A stretch of 24,546 nt of DNA, from positions 1 through 24,546 of the forward strand of contig DAHXOQ010000010.1 in assembly GCA_027364815.1 (NCBI GenBank), in the 5' to 3' direction. Position 1 is the first letter of the stretch. Every line of letters starts with the position of its first letter. The DNA is from Acidobacteriaceae bacterium. GTDB lineage: Bacteria > Acidobacteriota > Terriglobia > Terriglobales > Acidobacteriaceae. Shown here in pieces: positions 1 through 7,134 of the stretch. The notes beneath the pieces were generated by a model. The model was not told the origin of the DNA, did no database searches, and was given only the letters and a program-made list of their open reading frames with translations. A program made the position numbers and the translations under genes.

Positions 1-189
1 CAAGCACTGGTTTCCAAAGCCACTGTCGATCCCAAGACGAACATGATTGTACTTCCTCCGGGATGCGCTGAGGCCTACCAGAAGTACCTAGAGTTGGCCC
101 CCGATGGACAGTTTGCCAAGGAATCGAAGGAAATTCTGGCCCAGGCTGGTCAGAAGATCACGTCTGGTTTCGGCAAGCAGAAGAAGTAA
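1..189 (+). CDS. C-terminal end of a TPR-repeat protein (partial)
   Basis: Frame 1 is open from the first base to a TAA at 187-189 and encodes the last 62 residues of a protein that begins outside the window. The segment AEAYQKYLELAPDGQFAKE has the look of a last tetratricopeptide helix pair (Y..YLEL.PDG..A) and is followed by a Lys/Gln-rich tail. TPR repeats mediate protein-protein contacts; no enzymatic function can be inferred from this fragment. A strong terminator hairpin lies 28 bp after the stop, so this gene ends its transcription unit and is not cotranscribed with moeA. Assignment to the TPR superfamily is fairly safe; anything finer needs the missing N-terminal part. Confidence 0.6.
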   Translation, partial: QALVSKATVDPKTNMIVLPPGCAEAYQKYLELAPDGQFAKESKEILAQAGQKITSGFGKQKK

Positions 190-217
190 TTCAACTCGGC
201 GCGATGCGCAGGGTGAG

Positions 218-254
218 AAAGGGCGCTTCCAATTGGAGGCGCCCTTTAAATTTT
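218..254 (+). terminator. Rho-independent terminator after the TPR gene
   Basis: A 13-bp stem with one G-T wobble is formed by aaagggcgcttcc (218-230) and ggaggcgcccttt (235-247) around an AATT loop. It is followed by the T-rich run taaatttt (247-254). Position and shape fit an intrinsic terminator for the gene ending at 189. Confidence 0.85.
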
Positions 255-272
255 GGCGAGTAGAATTTGAGA

Positions 273-1592
273 ATGGATTTAGAGCTGCTCAGTTACGGTG
301 AAGCTGCGGAGATGATTGCGCGAGAAGTTGCGCGCCTGCGAGAGGACGCTGAGGCGAGTGAAAGAAGCGCTGAGGTGAATTCAAATTACTCGGAGTGGAT
401 GGCTTTGCAGGATGCGCGAGGGAGAATACTTGCGCAGAGGATCCTTGCGGACCGCGACCAACCAGCTTTTGCGCGCTCCACACGCGATGGGTATGCGTTG
501 CGTGTTGGAGATTTGTTGCCCACTGGCACGACGACGACACTTCCGATTGCGGGTTCGACGCGCGCCGGAGAAGCTGTGGCTGAGTTGCCGCCGGGGTCCT
601 CGTGGGAGATTCTAACCGGCGCGACGATTCCGCGCGGAGCTGATGCGGTGGTGATGCAGGAACACGTTGAGGTAAGCGGCGAAAGAGTTTGCGTCAACCG
701 CGCACTGAAAGCCGGCGAGAATATTGTGCAGCAGGGAGCCGAAGCACGGGCCGGCGATTTGCTGCTTGCCCCGGGGACGCTCATGGGAGCCGCAGAGTTG
801 GCGCTGGCGGCGAGTTGCGGCTATACGAAGATGCGCGTGCGCGCGCGGCCCCGGGTTTTGATATTGACGACAGGCGATGAGTTGGGGGAGCCTGAGATTT
901 TTCCGCAGGCGGGCCAGATTCGCAACTCCAACGCTACACTTCTGCGCGGACTTGCAGAAGAAGCTGGCGCGGAGGCCATTGTGTTGCCGAGTGCGCGCGA
1001 TGAGGATTCGGCACTCGATGATGCGATTGAGGCGGCATTGAAGACTGCGGCGAATTTCGCCGGCAAAGCGCCGGTGCTGCTAGTGATTGCAGGTGGAGTT
1101 TCTGTTGGGCGTTTTGATTTGGTGGAGTCAGCACTTGCGCGCCGCAAAGCGCGGTTCCATTTTACCGGGGTTGCGATTCAACCAGGCAAGCCGGTGGTTT
1201 TCGGCGAGATGCCATACAGCGATGCAGATGGTGACGAGGGCCCGTTGAAGTTTTTTGGACTTCCCGGCAATCCTGTTTCTGCGGCCGTGACATTTAGATT
1301 ATTTGTTGAGCCGGTCATAAGTGCGCTCGCGGGCTCCAAAGCAGAATTGCCGCGTTTCTGGCCAGCGCGAATTGAGAACGCGTGGGTTGGGAAGGCTGTA
1401 TTGACTCGTTTTTTGCCAGCGGTCAGCGAGTCCAGCGCGATGGGTGCGTTGGATGCGCCCATGGTTCGGCTAGTAGCTTGGCAGGGGTCTGGGGATTTGG
1501 CAGCTTTTGCGAGGTCGAATTGCCTGGTGGTGATTCCCGCTGAGTCGAGGGGGATGGAAGCTGGAGAAAAAGTGAGGGTTCTGCTGCGCTGA
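273..1592 (+). CDS. moeA: Molybdopterin molybdenumtransferase MoeA
   Basis: MoeA inserts molybdate into adenylylated molybdopterin in the last step of molybdenum-cofactor synthesis; it is cytosolic. The 439-residue product shows the family layout: an N-terminal domain with a DGYA motif (about residues 72-75), the central MoCF-binding/MogA-like domain with TGDEL and GQIRNSN, GGVSVGRFD in the active-site loop, and FFGLPGNPVSA near the start of the C-terminal beta domain. Length is slightly above the usual 400-410. The ATG at 273 is preferred over an in-frame TTG at 267. There is no Shine-Dalgarno sequence, but TAGAAT at 261-266 sits six bases before the ATG, so the mRNA could be leaderless. moaC follows after 8 bp, forming a cofactor operon. 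Confidence 0.95.
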   Translation: MDLELLSYGEAAEMIAREVARLREDAEASERSAEVNSNYSEWMALQDARGRILAQRILADRDQPAFARSTRDGYALRVGDLLPTGTTTTLPIAGSTRAGEAVAELPPGSSWEILTGATIPRGADAVVMQEHVEVSGERVCVNRALKAGENIVQQGAEARAGDLLLAPGTLMGAAELALAASCGYTKMRVRARPRVLILTTGDELGEPEIFPQAGQIRNSNATLLRGLAEEAGAEAIVLPSARDEDSALDDAIEAALKTAANFAGKAPVLLVIAGGVSVGRFDLVESALARRKARFHFTGVAIQPGKPVVFGEMPYSDADGDEGPLKFFGLPGNPVSAAVTFRLFVEPVISALAGSKAELPRFWPARIENAWVGKAVLTRFLPAVSESSAMGALDAPMVRLVAWQGSGDLAAFARSNCLVVIPAESRGMEAGEKVRVLLR

Positions 1593-1600
1593 AGTAAGAA

Positions 1601-2128
1601 ATGAATGGGATGGAAATGCAAATGAAGAAGACGCCAAAGACCAAGAAAAAAACGGGCAAGGCAACATCGAAACTCACGCACTATGCCACGACGGGTGAAG
1701 TGCGCATGGTTGACGTGAGCGCGAAGCCGACAACCACGCGTGTTGCGAAGGCTTCAGCATTCGTGGAGCTGTCTAAAACTGTGTTGCGTGAACTGCCACG
1801 GAATCCCAAGGGGAACCCTCTTGAAGTAGCGCGCGTGGCGGGGATTCAGGCGGCGAAACGCACATCTGAGTTGATACCGCTCTGCCATCCGCTGGTATTG
1901 ACACATGTGGATGTGGAGTTGAAAGTGAGTGGGAATGGAGTGCGGATTATTGCGAGTGCGGCAACTACGGCGCAGACGGGCGTGGAGATGGAAGCGATGA
2001 CAGCGGCGGCTGTGGCGGCGTTGACTGTTTATGACATGACGAAAGGGATGGATAAGGGGATTGTGATTCGCGAGGTGAGATTGGAAGAAAAGAGCGGGGG
2101 AAAGAGCGGGAAGTACACGAGGAAGTGA
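1601..2128 (+). CDS. moaC: Cyclic pyranopterin monophosphate synthase MoaC
   Basis: MoaC, together with MoaA, converts GTP into cyclic pyranopterin monophosphate, the first stage of molybdenum-cofactor synthesis. The 175-residue protein carries the family signatures in order: MVDVSAKPTTTRVAKA, ARVAGIQAAKRTSELIPLCHPL, TGVEMEAMTA, and YDMTKGMDKG with the conserved Lys, ending in KSGGKSG. The first 25 residues (Lys-rich) are longer than in E. coli MoaC (about 161 aa) and precede the conserved core, so a start slightly downstream, for example at the internal Met codons, is possible. It begins 8 bp after the moeA stop and is presumably cotranscribed with it. No moaA or mog partner is visible in this window. 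Confidence 0.96.
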   Translation: MNGMEMQMKKTPKTKKKTGKATSKLTHYATTGEVRMVDVSAKPTTTRVAKASAFVELSKTVLRELPRNPKGNPLEVARVAGIQAAKRTSELIPLCHPLVLTHVDVELKVSGNGVRIIASAATTAQTGVEMEAMTAAAVAALTVYDMTKGMDKGIVIREVRLEEKSGGKSGKYTRK

Positions 2129-2182
2129 AGTGCATTGAATTCCATTCTTCGCAAAATGCGCCAAGGATGGGACCCGCAAGTT

Positions 2183-2212
2183 TTGACGGGTAGGGAGTGG
2201 TACTTCTAGTAT
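2183..2212 (+). promoter_or_regulatory. Candidate promoter for the alpha-galactosidase gene
   Basis: TTGACG (2183-2188) is followed after 18 bp by TAGTAT (2207-2212), close to the sigma-70 consensus. It lies in the 124-bp gap between moaC and the GH27 start and would give a leader of roughly 30 nt. This is prediction by eye only. Confidence 0.4.
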
Positions 2213-2252
2213 TCCATCGAAGCAAAAATCTTTTTAATTGCGGAGCCCAACG

Positions 2253-3455
2253 ATGCGTCGAGTCTGGATTGTACTTGCAATCATCCTTCTACTTTCATGC
2301 ACAGTAACCGCGCAAAGCAGGGTGGCACAGACGCCGCCGATGGGCTGGAACAGCTGGAACTTCTTTGCAGAGAAGGTCACGGATAAGGATGTGCGCGCAG
2401 CCGCCGATCAAATTGTTTCGACGGGAATGCGCGATGCAGGTTACGTCTACATAAATATTGATGACACGTGGGAGGGGCAGCGCGACGCGAGTGGATTGTT
2501 GCATACGAATGCGAAATTCCCGGATATGAAAGCGCTGGGCGATTACCTGCACTCGAAGGGGTTGAAGTTTGGAATTTACTCCTCACCGGGGCCTAAGACC
2601 TGCGCAGGTTACGAAGGCTCACTTAATCACGAGGCACAGGACGCGCAGATGTATGCGGAGTGGGGCGTGGATTATGTGAAGTACGACCTGTGCAGCTTCA
2701 ATGAGGAAGTGATGCAGAAGCAGGCTCCGAATGATGCGGCGGCACAGATGAAGCTGATGCATGCTGCCTATGTGAAGATGGTTGATGCAATCAAAGCGAC
2801 TGGACGGCCGATGGTTCTTTCGCTTTGCCAGTATGGTTTTGATGCGGTATGGGAGTGGGCTCCGGCACTGGGTGGAAATCTATGGCGCACAACGGATGAT
2901 GTGAATGCGACGTGGGACCGGATTGCGGTGATTGGATTCAGCCAGGCGGGACTTGAGAAATATGCGGGGCCGGGACATTGGAATGATCCTGACATGCTTG
3001 AAGTGGGGAACGGCAAGCTTACGCTGGCGGAAAATCGCGCGCACTTTTCACTTTGGGCGATGCTGGCCGCACCGTTGATTGCGGGCAATGACCTGCCGAA
3101 TATGAAAGCGGAGATTCACTCGATACTCACGAATCGCGCGGTGATAGCAATCGATCAAGATGCGCTTGGGGAGCAAGGGACGCGTGCGTATTCCGAGGGC
3201 GAGCACGAGGTGTGGATTCGTCATCTTGCGGGTGGAGCAACGGCGCTAGCTGTTTTTAATACAGGCAGCAATCGATATTCGACGCATCCGTTTCATCTGA
3301 ATTTGAAGTTGGCGGGGATAGAAGGGCCGGTGGACGCGACGGATCTGTGGACGGGAAAGACTATCCGTCTCACGGAAAATATGCCGCTGGAACTTGCAAG
3401 CCATGATGTGCTTCTAGTCCGGATAAAAGCGCAGAAACAAGGAATGGCGCATTGA
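2253..3455 (+). CDS. Secreted GH27 alpha-galactosidase
   Basis: GH27 enzymes hydrolyse terminal alpha-D-galactosides with retention of configuration. The 400-residue product starts with a clear signal peptide (MRRVWIVLAIILLLSCTVTA, cleavage near residue 21), so it works in the periplasm or outside. The TIM barrel opens with PPMGWNSWNFF and INIDDTW. The nucleophile is the Asp in YVKYDLC (about D145) and the acid/base the second Asp in WRTTDDV (about D216). A C-terminal beta domain follows the barrel. The ATG at 2253 is chosen because CGGAGC lies seven bases upstream and the signal peptide starts there; an in-frame TTG at 2238 is less likely. Activity on alpha-N-acetylgalactosamine or arabinopyranoside is also known in this family, so the substrate is not certain. 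Confidence 0.93.
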   Translation: MRRVWIVLAIILLLSCTVTAQSRVAQTPPMGWNSWNFFAEKVTDKDVRAAADQIVSTGMRDAGYVYINIDDTWEGQRDASGLLHTNAKFPDMKALGDYLHSKGLKFGIYSSPGPKTCAGYEGSLNHEAQDAQMYAEWGVDYVKYDLCSFNEEVMQKQAPNDAAAQMKLMHAAYVKMVDAIKATGRPMVLSLCQYGFDAVWEWAPALGGNLWRTTDDVNATWDRIAVIGFSQAGLEKYAGPGHWNDPDMLEVGNGKLTLAENRAHFSLWAMLAAPLIAGNDLPNMKAEIHSILTNRAVIAIDQDALGEQGTRAYSEGEHEVWIRHLAGGATALAVFNTGSNRYSTHPFHLNLKLAGIEGPVDATDLWTGKTIRLTENMPLELASHDVLLVRIKAQKQGMAH

Positions 3456-3485
3456 GCGAAGGTGGAGAGCGGTAGAATTCGCTCA
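3453..3485 (+). terminator. Possible terminator overlapping the GH27 stop codon
   Basis: A perfect 8-bp inverted repeat, TGAGCGAA (3453-3460) and TTCGCTCA (3478-3485), includes the TGA stop codon in its left arm and encloses a 17-nt loop. Only a weak T-rich stretch (tttaatt) follows, so termination efficiency is doubtful. Confidence 0.35.
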
Positions 3486-3508
3486 CCACATTTAATTCAA
3501 TGGATAGT

Positions 3509-3538
3509 TTGAACCGATTAGTGGTTAAATCTTTTATA
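3509..3538 (+). promoter_or_regulatory. Candidate promoter for the secreted TPR gene
   Basis: TTGAAC (3509-3514) and TTTATA (3533-3538) are separated by 18 bp in the AT-rich gap before the TPR gene, giving a short leader that carries the AGGAGGG ribosome site. Prediction by eye. Confidence 0.35.
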
Positions 3539-3576
3539 CACATGTGCAAGACCCACCGATGAGGCCAGGAGGGATA

Positions 3577-4428
3577 ATGCGCACGATCAATCGCTACATA
3601 TTGAACCGGGTGATTGGTGTTGCCTTGGCGGCTACCGCGTATTCTGCGGTAGCCTACGCGCAGAGTACGCCCCAGAGTACTGCAACTGGAGAGCAGATTA
3701 CGCCAGCCGCAACAGCACAGAAACCAGCGAGCAACGACCTGACTCTGCAGGGTACAGTTACTGCTCCGACAGCTGAAGATGCGGCGGATGTGTATTTTGC
3801 ACAGGGGCGTTATCAGGCTGCAATCGCTGCGTACAAGCAGGTTGACCCGCCAACGGCTACCGCGTGGAACAAGATGGGAATGTCATACCAGAAGATGTAT
3901 AACCTTGAAGACGCGAAGAAATGTTATGATGCGGCGTTGAAACTCAGTCCCAAGAATGTGAGCATTATCAATAACCTGGCCACGGTTTACTCAGGATTGA
4001 AATTGTATGGCTCAGCAGAAAAGGCTTATCGCAGAGCGCTAAAGATTGAGCCCGAGGACGCACTGATCAACAAAAATCTGGGCACGCTGTACATGGTGCA
4101 AGGGAAGTTCAACAAAGGCAAACATTACTTTGACGAGGCAAGGAGAATCGACCCCAAAATATTTTCTACCAAGGGAGCGATGTCAGTAGATGAGCCAACC
4201 GATGTGCATAGTCGCGGGGCGATGAATTATTTTATGGCGCGGAGCTGTTTGCAATCAGGGCAAACGGATTGTGCCATCACGTACCTGCGCGCGGCGATGA
4301 ACCAGGGATATACGACGGCAAAAAAACTGGCGACCGATCCGGAGTTTGAACGGTTGCGTGGGGTATACGCCTTTCAGCAAATGCTGGCTGAGCAGAATGC
4401 CAAAGCCACGCAAACACCCGCAAAATAG
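3577..4428 (+). CDS. Secreted tetratricopeptide-repeat protein
   Basis: The 283-residue product has a signal peptide (to about AYA, residue 29) and then a Thr/Gln/Pro-rich linker. About four TPR units follow: the A-D-V-Y-F-A-Q-G-R-Y-Q-A-A unit, the W-N-K-M-G-M-S-Y-Q unit, INNLATVYSGLKLYGSAEK and NLGTLYMVQGKFNKG. A less regular C-terminal region follows. TPRs form a scaffold for protein contacts, so this is probably a periplasmic adaptor; the partner is unknown. The ATG at 3577 is chosen because AGGAGGG (3567-3573) precedes it and the signal peptide begins there; the open frame extends up to a GTG at 3544. It is flanked by other secreted-protein genes, each apparently with its own promoter. 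Confidence 0.85.
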   Translation: MRTINRYILNRVIGVALAATAYSAVAYAQSTPQSTATGEQITPAATAQKPASNDLTLQGTVTAPTAEDAADVYFAQGRYQAAIAAYKQVDPPTATAWNKMGMSYQKMYNLEDAKKCYDAALKLSPKNVSIINNLATVYSGLKLYGSAEKAYRRALKIEPEDALINKNLGTLYMVQGKFNKGKHYFDEARRIDPKIFSTKGAMSVDEPTDVHSRGAMNYFMARSCLQSGQTDCAITYLRAAMNQGYTTAKKLATDPEFERLRGVYAFQQMLAEQNAKATQTPAK

Positions 4429-4466
4429 GCACATACATAGTGCTCATCACTAATAGGGAGCAGGCT

Positions 4467-4496
4467 TTGCCGTACGTCTTATAGAACGCATAAACT
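4467..4496 (+). promoter_or_regulatory. Candidate promoter for the DUF5666-like gene
   Basis: TTGCCG (4467-4472), an 18-bp spacer, and TAAACT (4491-4496) lie about 110 bp before the ATG at 4609. The match is moderate and by eye. Confidence 0.35.
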
Positions 4497-4608
4497 AGTG
4501 AGAGTGGTCCTTCCCGAGGGTTCTTTCGTCTAATCAATCAAGCGGAGACGCGGGCGCAGTTTCGAGCGCATCAGTAAAGCTGTGAGTCATTCACATATGG
4601 AGTCATTG

Positions 4609-5514
4609 ATGAAGAATTTGAGAATAGTAGGTTTGATGATGACCGCGGTGGCGGTTGTTAGTTTATCTGCAACAGCACAGGAACAAGGCGCACATCAGCA
4701 GCCTGCGCCCCAAGCTGTCCAACAGCCATCCCCCCAGTTTGAACGACAGCGGCCCATACGCGCTGCAAACATGGCAGGCAAACAGGGGCGGGTCACCGAG
4801 GCCGCTTCCGATCATTATGTGATCACTACATCAGCGCACGAGACCATTCGAGTCAACATAACCGAGCACACACGCATAGTGGGTGGCCCCGGCCATATTC
4901 GGCAGCCAGAGCCTGCACCGACACAAGAAGGTGAAGGCGCAGGGGGCAGAGTACCCCAAGGCAGCATAGTACCCGCCACAATCTCACCCTCTGAAATTGT
5001 GGCTGGCGACTACATCACGACAGTTGGCGAGCTCGACGCGGCCGCACCCAACACGATTAATGCATCGATGATCGCGAAGCTTGATCCGGAACGCGTGAAA
5101 GAGATGAAGGCTCGAGAAGCGGAATTTGGAAAATCATGGCTCTCGGGAAGAATCACAGCTATAGCCGGCAGCAAAGTGACTATCGCAGGAAGTGTTGATG
5201 GCCAGCCGCACACGGTGCTGGTTGACGAGAAGACTAGCTTTATCCAGAGACGCGATTCGGTTACATTAGCCGATCTGCATGTTGGAGACATCGTACGAAT
5301 TGATGGCACAGGAACACCTGGCAGCGATTTCCATGCGGTGAAGATCTCGGCGATGGGCGGACGTCTGGCTGGAGGCGCATTAATGGTCCCGCACAATTTG
5401 CAGGGTGCACCGACAAACGGACCCCAGCCGGGCCCGGGGACAACGCAGCAAGGTCCGGCATCTGGGCAACCCGCGCCCATGCCATCACCCGCTGAGCCAA
5501 CCAACCCGCAGTAA
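4609..5514 (+). CDS. Secreted DUF5666-like two-repeat beta protein
   Basis: The 301-residue product begins with a signal peptide (MKNLRIVGLMMTAVAVVSLSATAQ) and a Gln/Pro-rich linker. Two related beta-rich units follow. Unit one (about residues 56-165) runs from GRVTEAASDHYVITT to INASMIAKLDPE; unit two (about 180-255) runs from GRITAIAGSKVTIAG through VGDIVRIDGTG to HAVKISAM. Both have the G.I..I....I.V....T.I......L..L..GD.V.V.G layout of the DUF5666 family, a small beta-barrel family of unknown function common in secreted proteins. The tail is a Pro/Gln/Gly-rich disordered stretch. The ATG at 4609 has GGAG six bases upstream; earlier in-frame starts (GTG 4582, ATG 4597) lack support. Envelope location is inferred; function is unknown. 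Confidence 0.75.
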   Translation: MKNLRIVGLMMTAVAVVSLSATAQEQGAHQQPAPQAVQQPSPQFERQRPIRAANMAGKQGRVTEAASDHYVITTSAHETIRVNITEHTRIVGGPGHIRQPEPAPTQEGEGAGGRVPQGSIVPATISPSEIVAGDYITTVGELDAAAPNTINASMIAKLDPERVKEMKAREAEFGKSWLSGRITAIAGSKVTIAGSVDGQPHTVLVDEKTSFIQRRDSVTLADLHVGDIVRIDGTGTPGSDFHAVKISAMGGRLAGGALMVPHNLQGAPTNGPQPGPGTTQQGPASGQPAPMPSPAEPTNPQ

Positions 5515-5544
5515 AACAGAAGCGATCAGAGTAAGCGTGAAGAA

Positions 5545-5572
5545 AGGGCCAGCTTCCCAGTAGACTGGCCCT
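5545..5572 (+). terminator. Hairpin after the DUF5666-like gene
   Basis: An 8-bp perfect stem, agggccag (5545-5552) and ctggccct (5565-5572), encloses a 12-nt loop 30 bp after the stop codon. No T-tract follows directly, so it may be a weak or Rho-assisted terminator or only a 3'-end stabiliser. Confidence 0.4.
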
Positions 5573-5909
5573 AACCCCGTTGGAAAATTGTTTGTACTTC
5601 CAAATCAAATTTTGCCGAATAAATTCTTGATTCTACACGTCGTTGAATTGAAGAGCTGCGGCAGTTTTCAGCATTTGTGCTATCTCTATTCTTCTTTCTG
5701 CAATTTTCCTCACGGTGCTCATCGGCACAACACAGCTTGCAGATGAGTAAAAATTGATGAAACATGTTAAGAAGGCGTGTGCGAAGTTGCTGTATTCCTG
5801 CGGCAATTTCCGGTTACACCGCCGCAAACCGCAATCCTTTACCTGCAAAAATTACAACTAGCAGAAAGGGCGCCTCACCCCAGCGCTCTTCCCATTTACA
5901 ATCAAGAAT
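5573..5909. other. Intergenic stretch, no gene seen
   Basis: This AT-richer stretch separates the DUF5666-like gene from the ABC ATPase. The short open frames in it (both strands, 60-70 codons) show no family motifs, signal peptide or ribosome site and are regarded as chance. The only site supported is a -10-like TACAAT at 5897-5902 just before the ATPase start. Confidence 0.5.
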
Positions 5910-6659
5910 GTGCAGCCACAAGAAAATTCACCTATTATTCAGGCCGAGAATCTGACCAAGGTCTACCACACGGGACACATCGAAGTGCCTGCGGTTCGTG
6001 GTGCGACGTTCAATGTTGCGCGCGGAGAGTTTGTAGCGGTCGTTGGCCCATCGGGGAGCGGCAAATCAACACTTTTTTATCTGCTCGGCGGATTGACGCG
6101 GGCCACGAGCGGTAGCGTTCATATAGATGGAGTTGACTTTGCGCAATTGAATGATGCTGAGCGCACACGGCTGCGGAAAAGGCGGATCGGGTTTGTTTTT
6201 CAGCGCTTCAATCTTTTGCCTACGCTCTCTGCGATGGGCAATATTGAGGTGGCTTACTCGATCAGCGGCCACAAGGAGCCGCTTGATCACGTCTACCTCA
6301 ACAGCTTGAGCGAGAAGCTTGGCGTCGCGGGACGCATGAAACATCGTCCTTCGGAGTTAAGTGGTGGCGAGCAACAGCGCATTGCAATTGCCCGCGCACT
6401 GGTAAGCCGCCCGGCGATAGTGCTGGCCGACGAGCCGACGGGGAACCTCGACACGAAAAACTCAACGGCTGTACTGAAAATGCTGCGCTCACTGACCGAC
6501 GACCTGGGGCAGACGACGCTCATGATCACACACAACCCCGAAGCCGCAGCGATTGCCGACAGAATTTTGCACATGCGCGATGGGCAAATAGTCTCAGTGG
6601 AAAAAGGCGGGGGCTCAGCCAACGTTTTGCCTGCAGAACCCGAAGCAATCGTGTCATAA
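5910..6659 (+). CDS. ABC transporter ATP-binding protein, LolD/MacB type
   Basis: A 249-residue nucleotide-binding subunit. Motifs in order: Walker A GPSGSGKST (46-54), Q-loop VFQRFNLLP (Q98), signature LSGGEQQ (150-156), Walker B IVLADEPTGNLD (170-181) and the H-loop His208 in MITHNP. The pattern EPTGNLD and the FYLLGGLTRATSG segment are typical of the LolD/MacB/FtsE group, which powers lipoprotein release or envelope export through FtsX-like permeases. No permease gene is adjacent: the next features are tRNAs, so the partner must be encoded elsewhere. The start is a GTG at 5910 without a Shine-Dalgarno sequence; TACAAT (5897-5902) ends seven bases before it, suggesting a leaderless transcript. 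Subfamily and cargo are inferred. Confidence 0.92.
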   Translation: MQPQENSPIIQAENLTKVYHTGHIEVPAVRGATFNVARGEFVAVVGPSGSGKSTLFYLLGGLTRATSGSVHIDGVDFAQLNDAERTRLRKRRIGFVFQRFNLLPTLSAMGNIEVAYSISGHKEPLDHVYLNSLSEKLGVAGRMKHRPSELSGGEQQRIAIARALVSRPAIVLADEPTGNLDTKNSTAVLKMLRSLTDDLGQTTLMITHNPEAAAIADRILHMRDGQIVSVEKGGGSANVLPAEPEAIVS

Positions 6660-6687
6660 TTCAGCACCGCACGCTAACCGACTCAGT

Positions 6688-6716
6688 TTGACCCGAGGCG
6701 CGGGGCCCGATATACT
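6688..6716 (+). promoter_or_regulatory. Promoter of the tRNA-Gly/tRNA-Cys unit
   Basis: TTGACC (6688-6693), a 17-bp spacer containing a GC-rich stretch, and TATACT (6711-6716) form a near-consensus sigma-70 promoter. Transcription would start near 6723, nine bases before the mature tRNA-Gly end. The GC-rich bases behind the -35 box and the short leader fit a stable-RNA promoter. Confidence 0.8.
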
Positions 6717-6731
6717 TAAAAAGTTGTATCT

Positions 6732-6806
6732 GCGGGAGTAGCTCAGTGGTAGAGCATCGCCTTGCCAAGGCGAGGGTCGCGAGTTCAAATCTCGTCTCCC
6801 GCTCCA
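6732..6806 (+). tRNA. tRNA-Gly, anticodon GCC
   Basis: A full cloverleaf can be drawn. The acceptor GCGGGAG (6732-6738) pairs with CTCCCGC (6796-6802). The D-stem is GCTC/GAGC. The anticodon stem is TCGCC/GGCGA around loop TTGCCAA, with GCC at 6764-6766. The T-stem is GCGAG/CTCGT around TTCAAAT. The discriminator is T6803 and CCA is encoded at 6804-6806. The anticodon reads GGC and GGT. Confidence 0.98.
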
Positions 6807-6808
6807 AT

Positions 6809-6843
6809 CCGCCCTCCGGCGTAAGCCGGGTCGGCTACGGCGG
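6809..6843 (+). repeat. Structured spacer between the two tRNAs
   Basis: CCGCC (6809-6813) can pair with GGCGG (6839-6843). Inside, CCGGC (6816-6820) and GCCGG (6825-6829) form a perfect 5-bp hairpin closed by GTAA, a GNRA-type tetraloop in RNA. It lies three bases behind the tRNA-Gly CCA end. It could help processing of the dicistronic precursor or be a dispersed intergenic repeat; the window has no second copy. Confidence 0.4.
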
Positions 6844-6883
6844 TCTGGAGCGAACAGCATACAATCAAAGACAGCCCTGCCAA

Positions 6884-6958
6884 GGCGCGGTACCCAAGTG
6901 GTAAGGGAGAGGTCTGCAAAACCTTTATGCGTCGGTTCGATCCCGACCCGCGCCTCCA
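6884..6958 (+). tRNA. tRNA-Cys, anticodon GCA
   Basis: The acceptor GGCGCGG (6884-6890) pairs with CCGCGCC (6948-6954). The short D-stem is CCC/GGG. The anticodon stem is GAGGT/ACCTT around loop CTGCAAA, with GCA at 6916-6918. The T-stem is GTCGG/CCGAC around TTCGATC. The discriminator is T6955 and CCA is encoded at 6956-6958. It lies 77 bp behind tRNA-Gly with no promoter of its own seen and is probably cotranscribed; an AT-rich tttttt run follows directly. Confidence 0.97.
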
Positions 6959-7134
6959 AATTTTTTCTTAAATCTATAAAGTGACTCTTGTTGCGATGAG
7001 CTTTCCTTGTTGCTTTGCAACTTTTGGATGGCGATTGCAATACGGTACGTTGGGCTTAAAAACGCGATTGAAGAGCGCATAATGGAGAGTGAGTCTGGCA
7101 CGTTTGTTGCGACTCAACTGGAGTTCCCTTCCTT

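Noticed and set aside
5573..5909. Short ORFs on both strands in the gap before the ABC ATPase
   Set aside because: No ribosome sites, motifs or signal peptides; composition is like non-coding DNA.
6654..7040. 128-codon minus-strand frame containing RDLNSRPSPWQGDALPLSYSR- and GIEPTHKGF-like text
   Set aside because: It is the antisense reading of the two tRNA genes; this peptide text is a well-known artefact in protein databases caused by calling ORFs across tRNAs.
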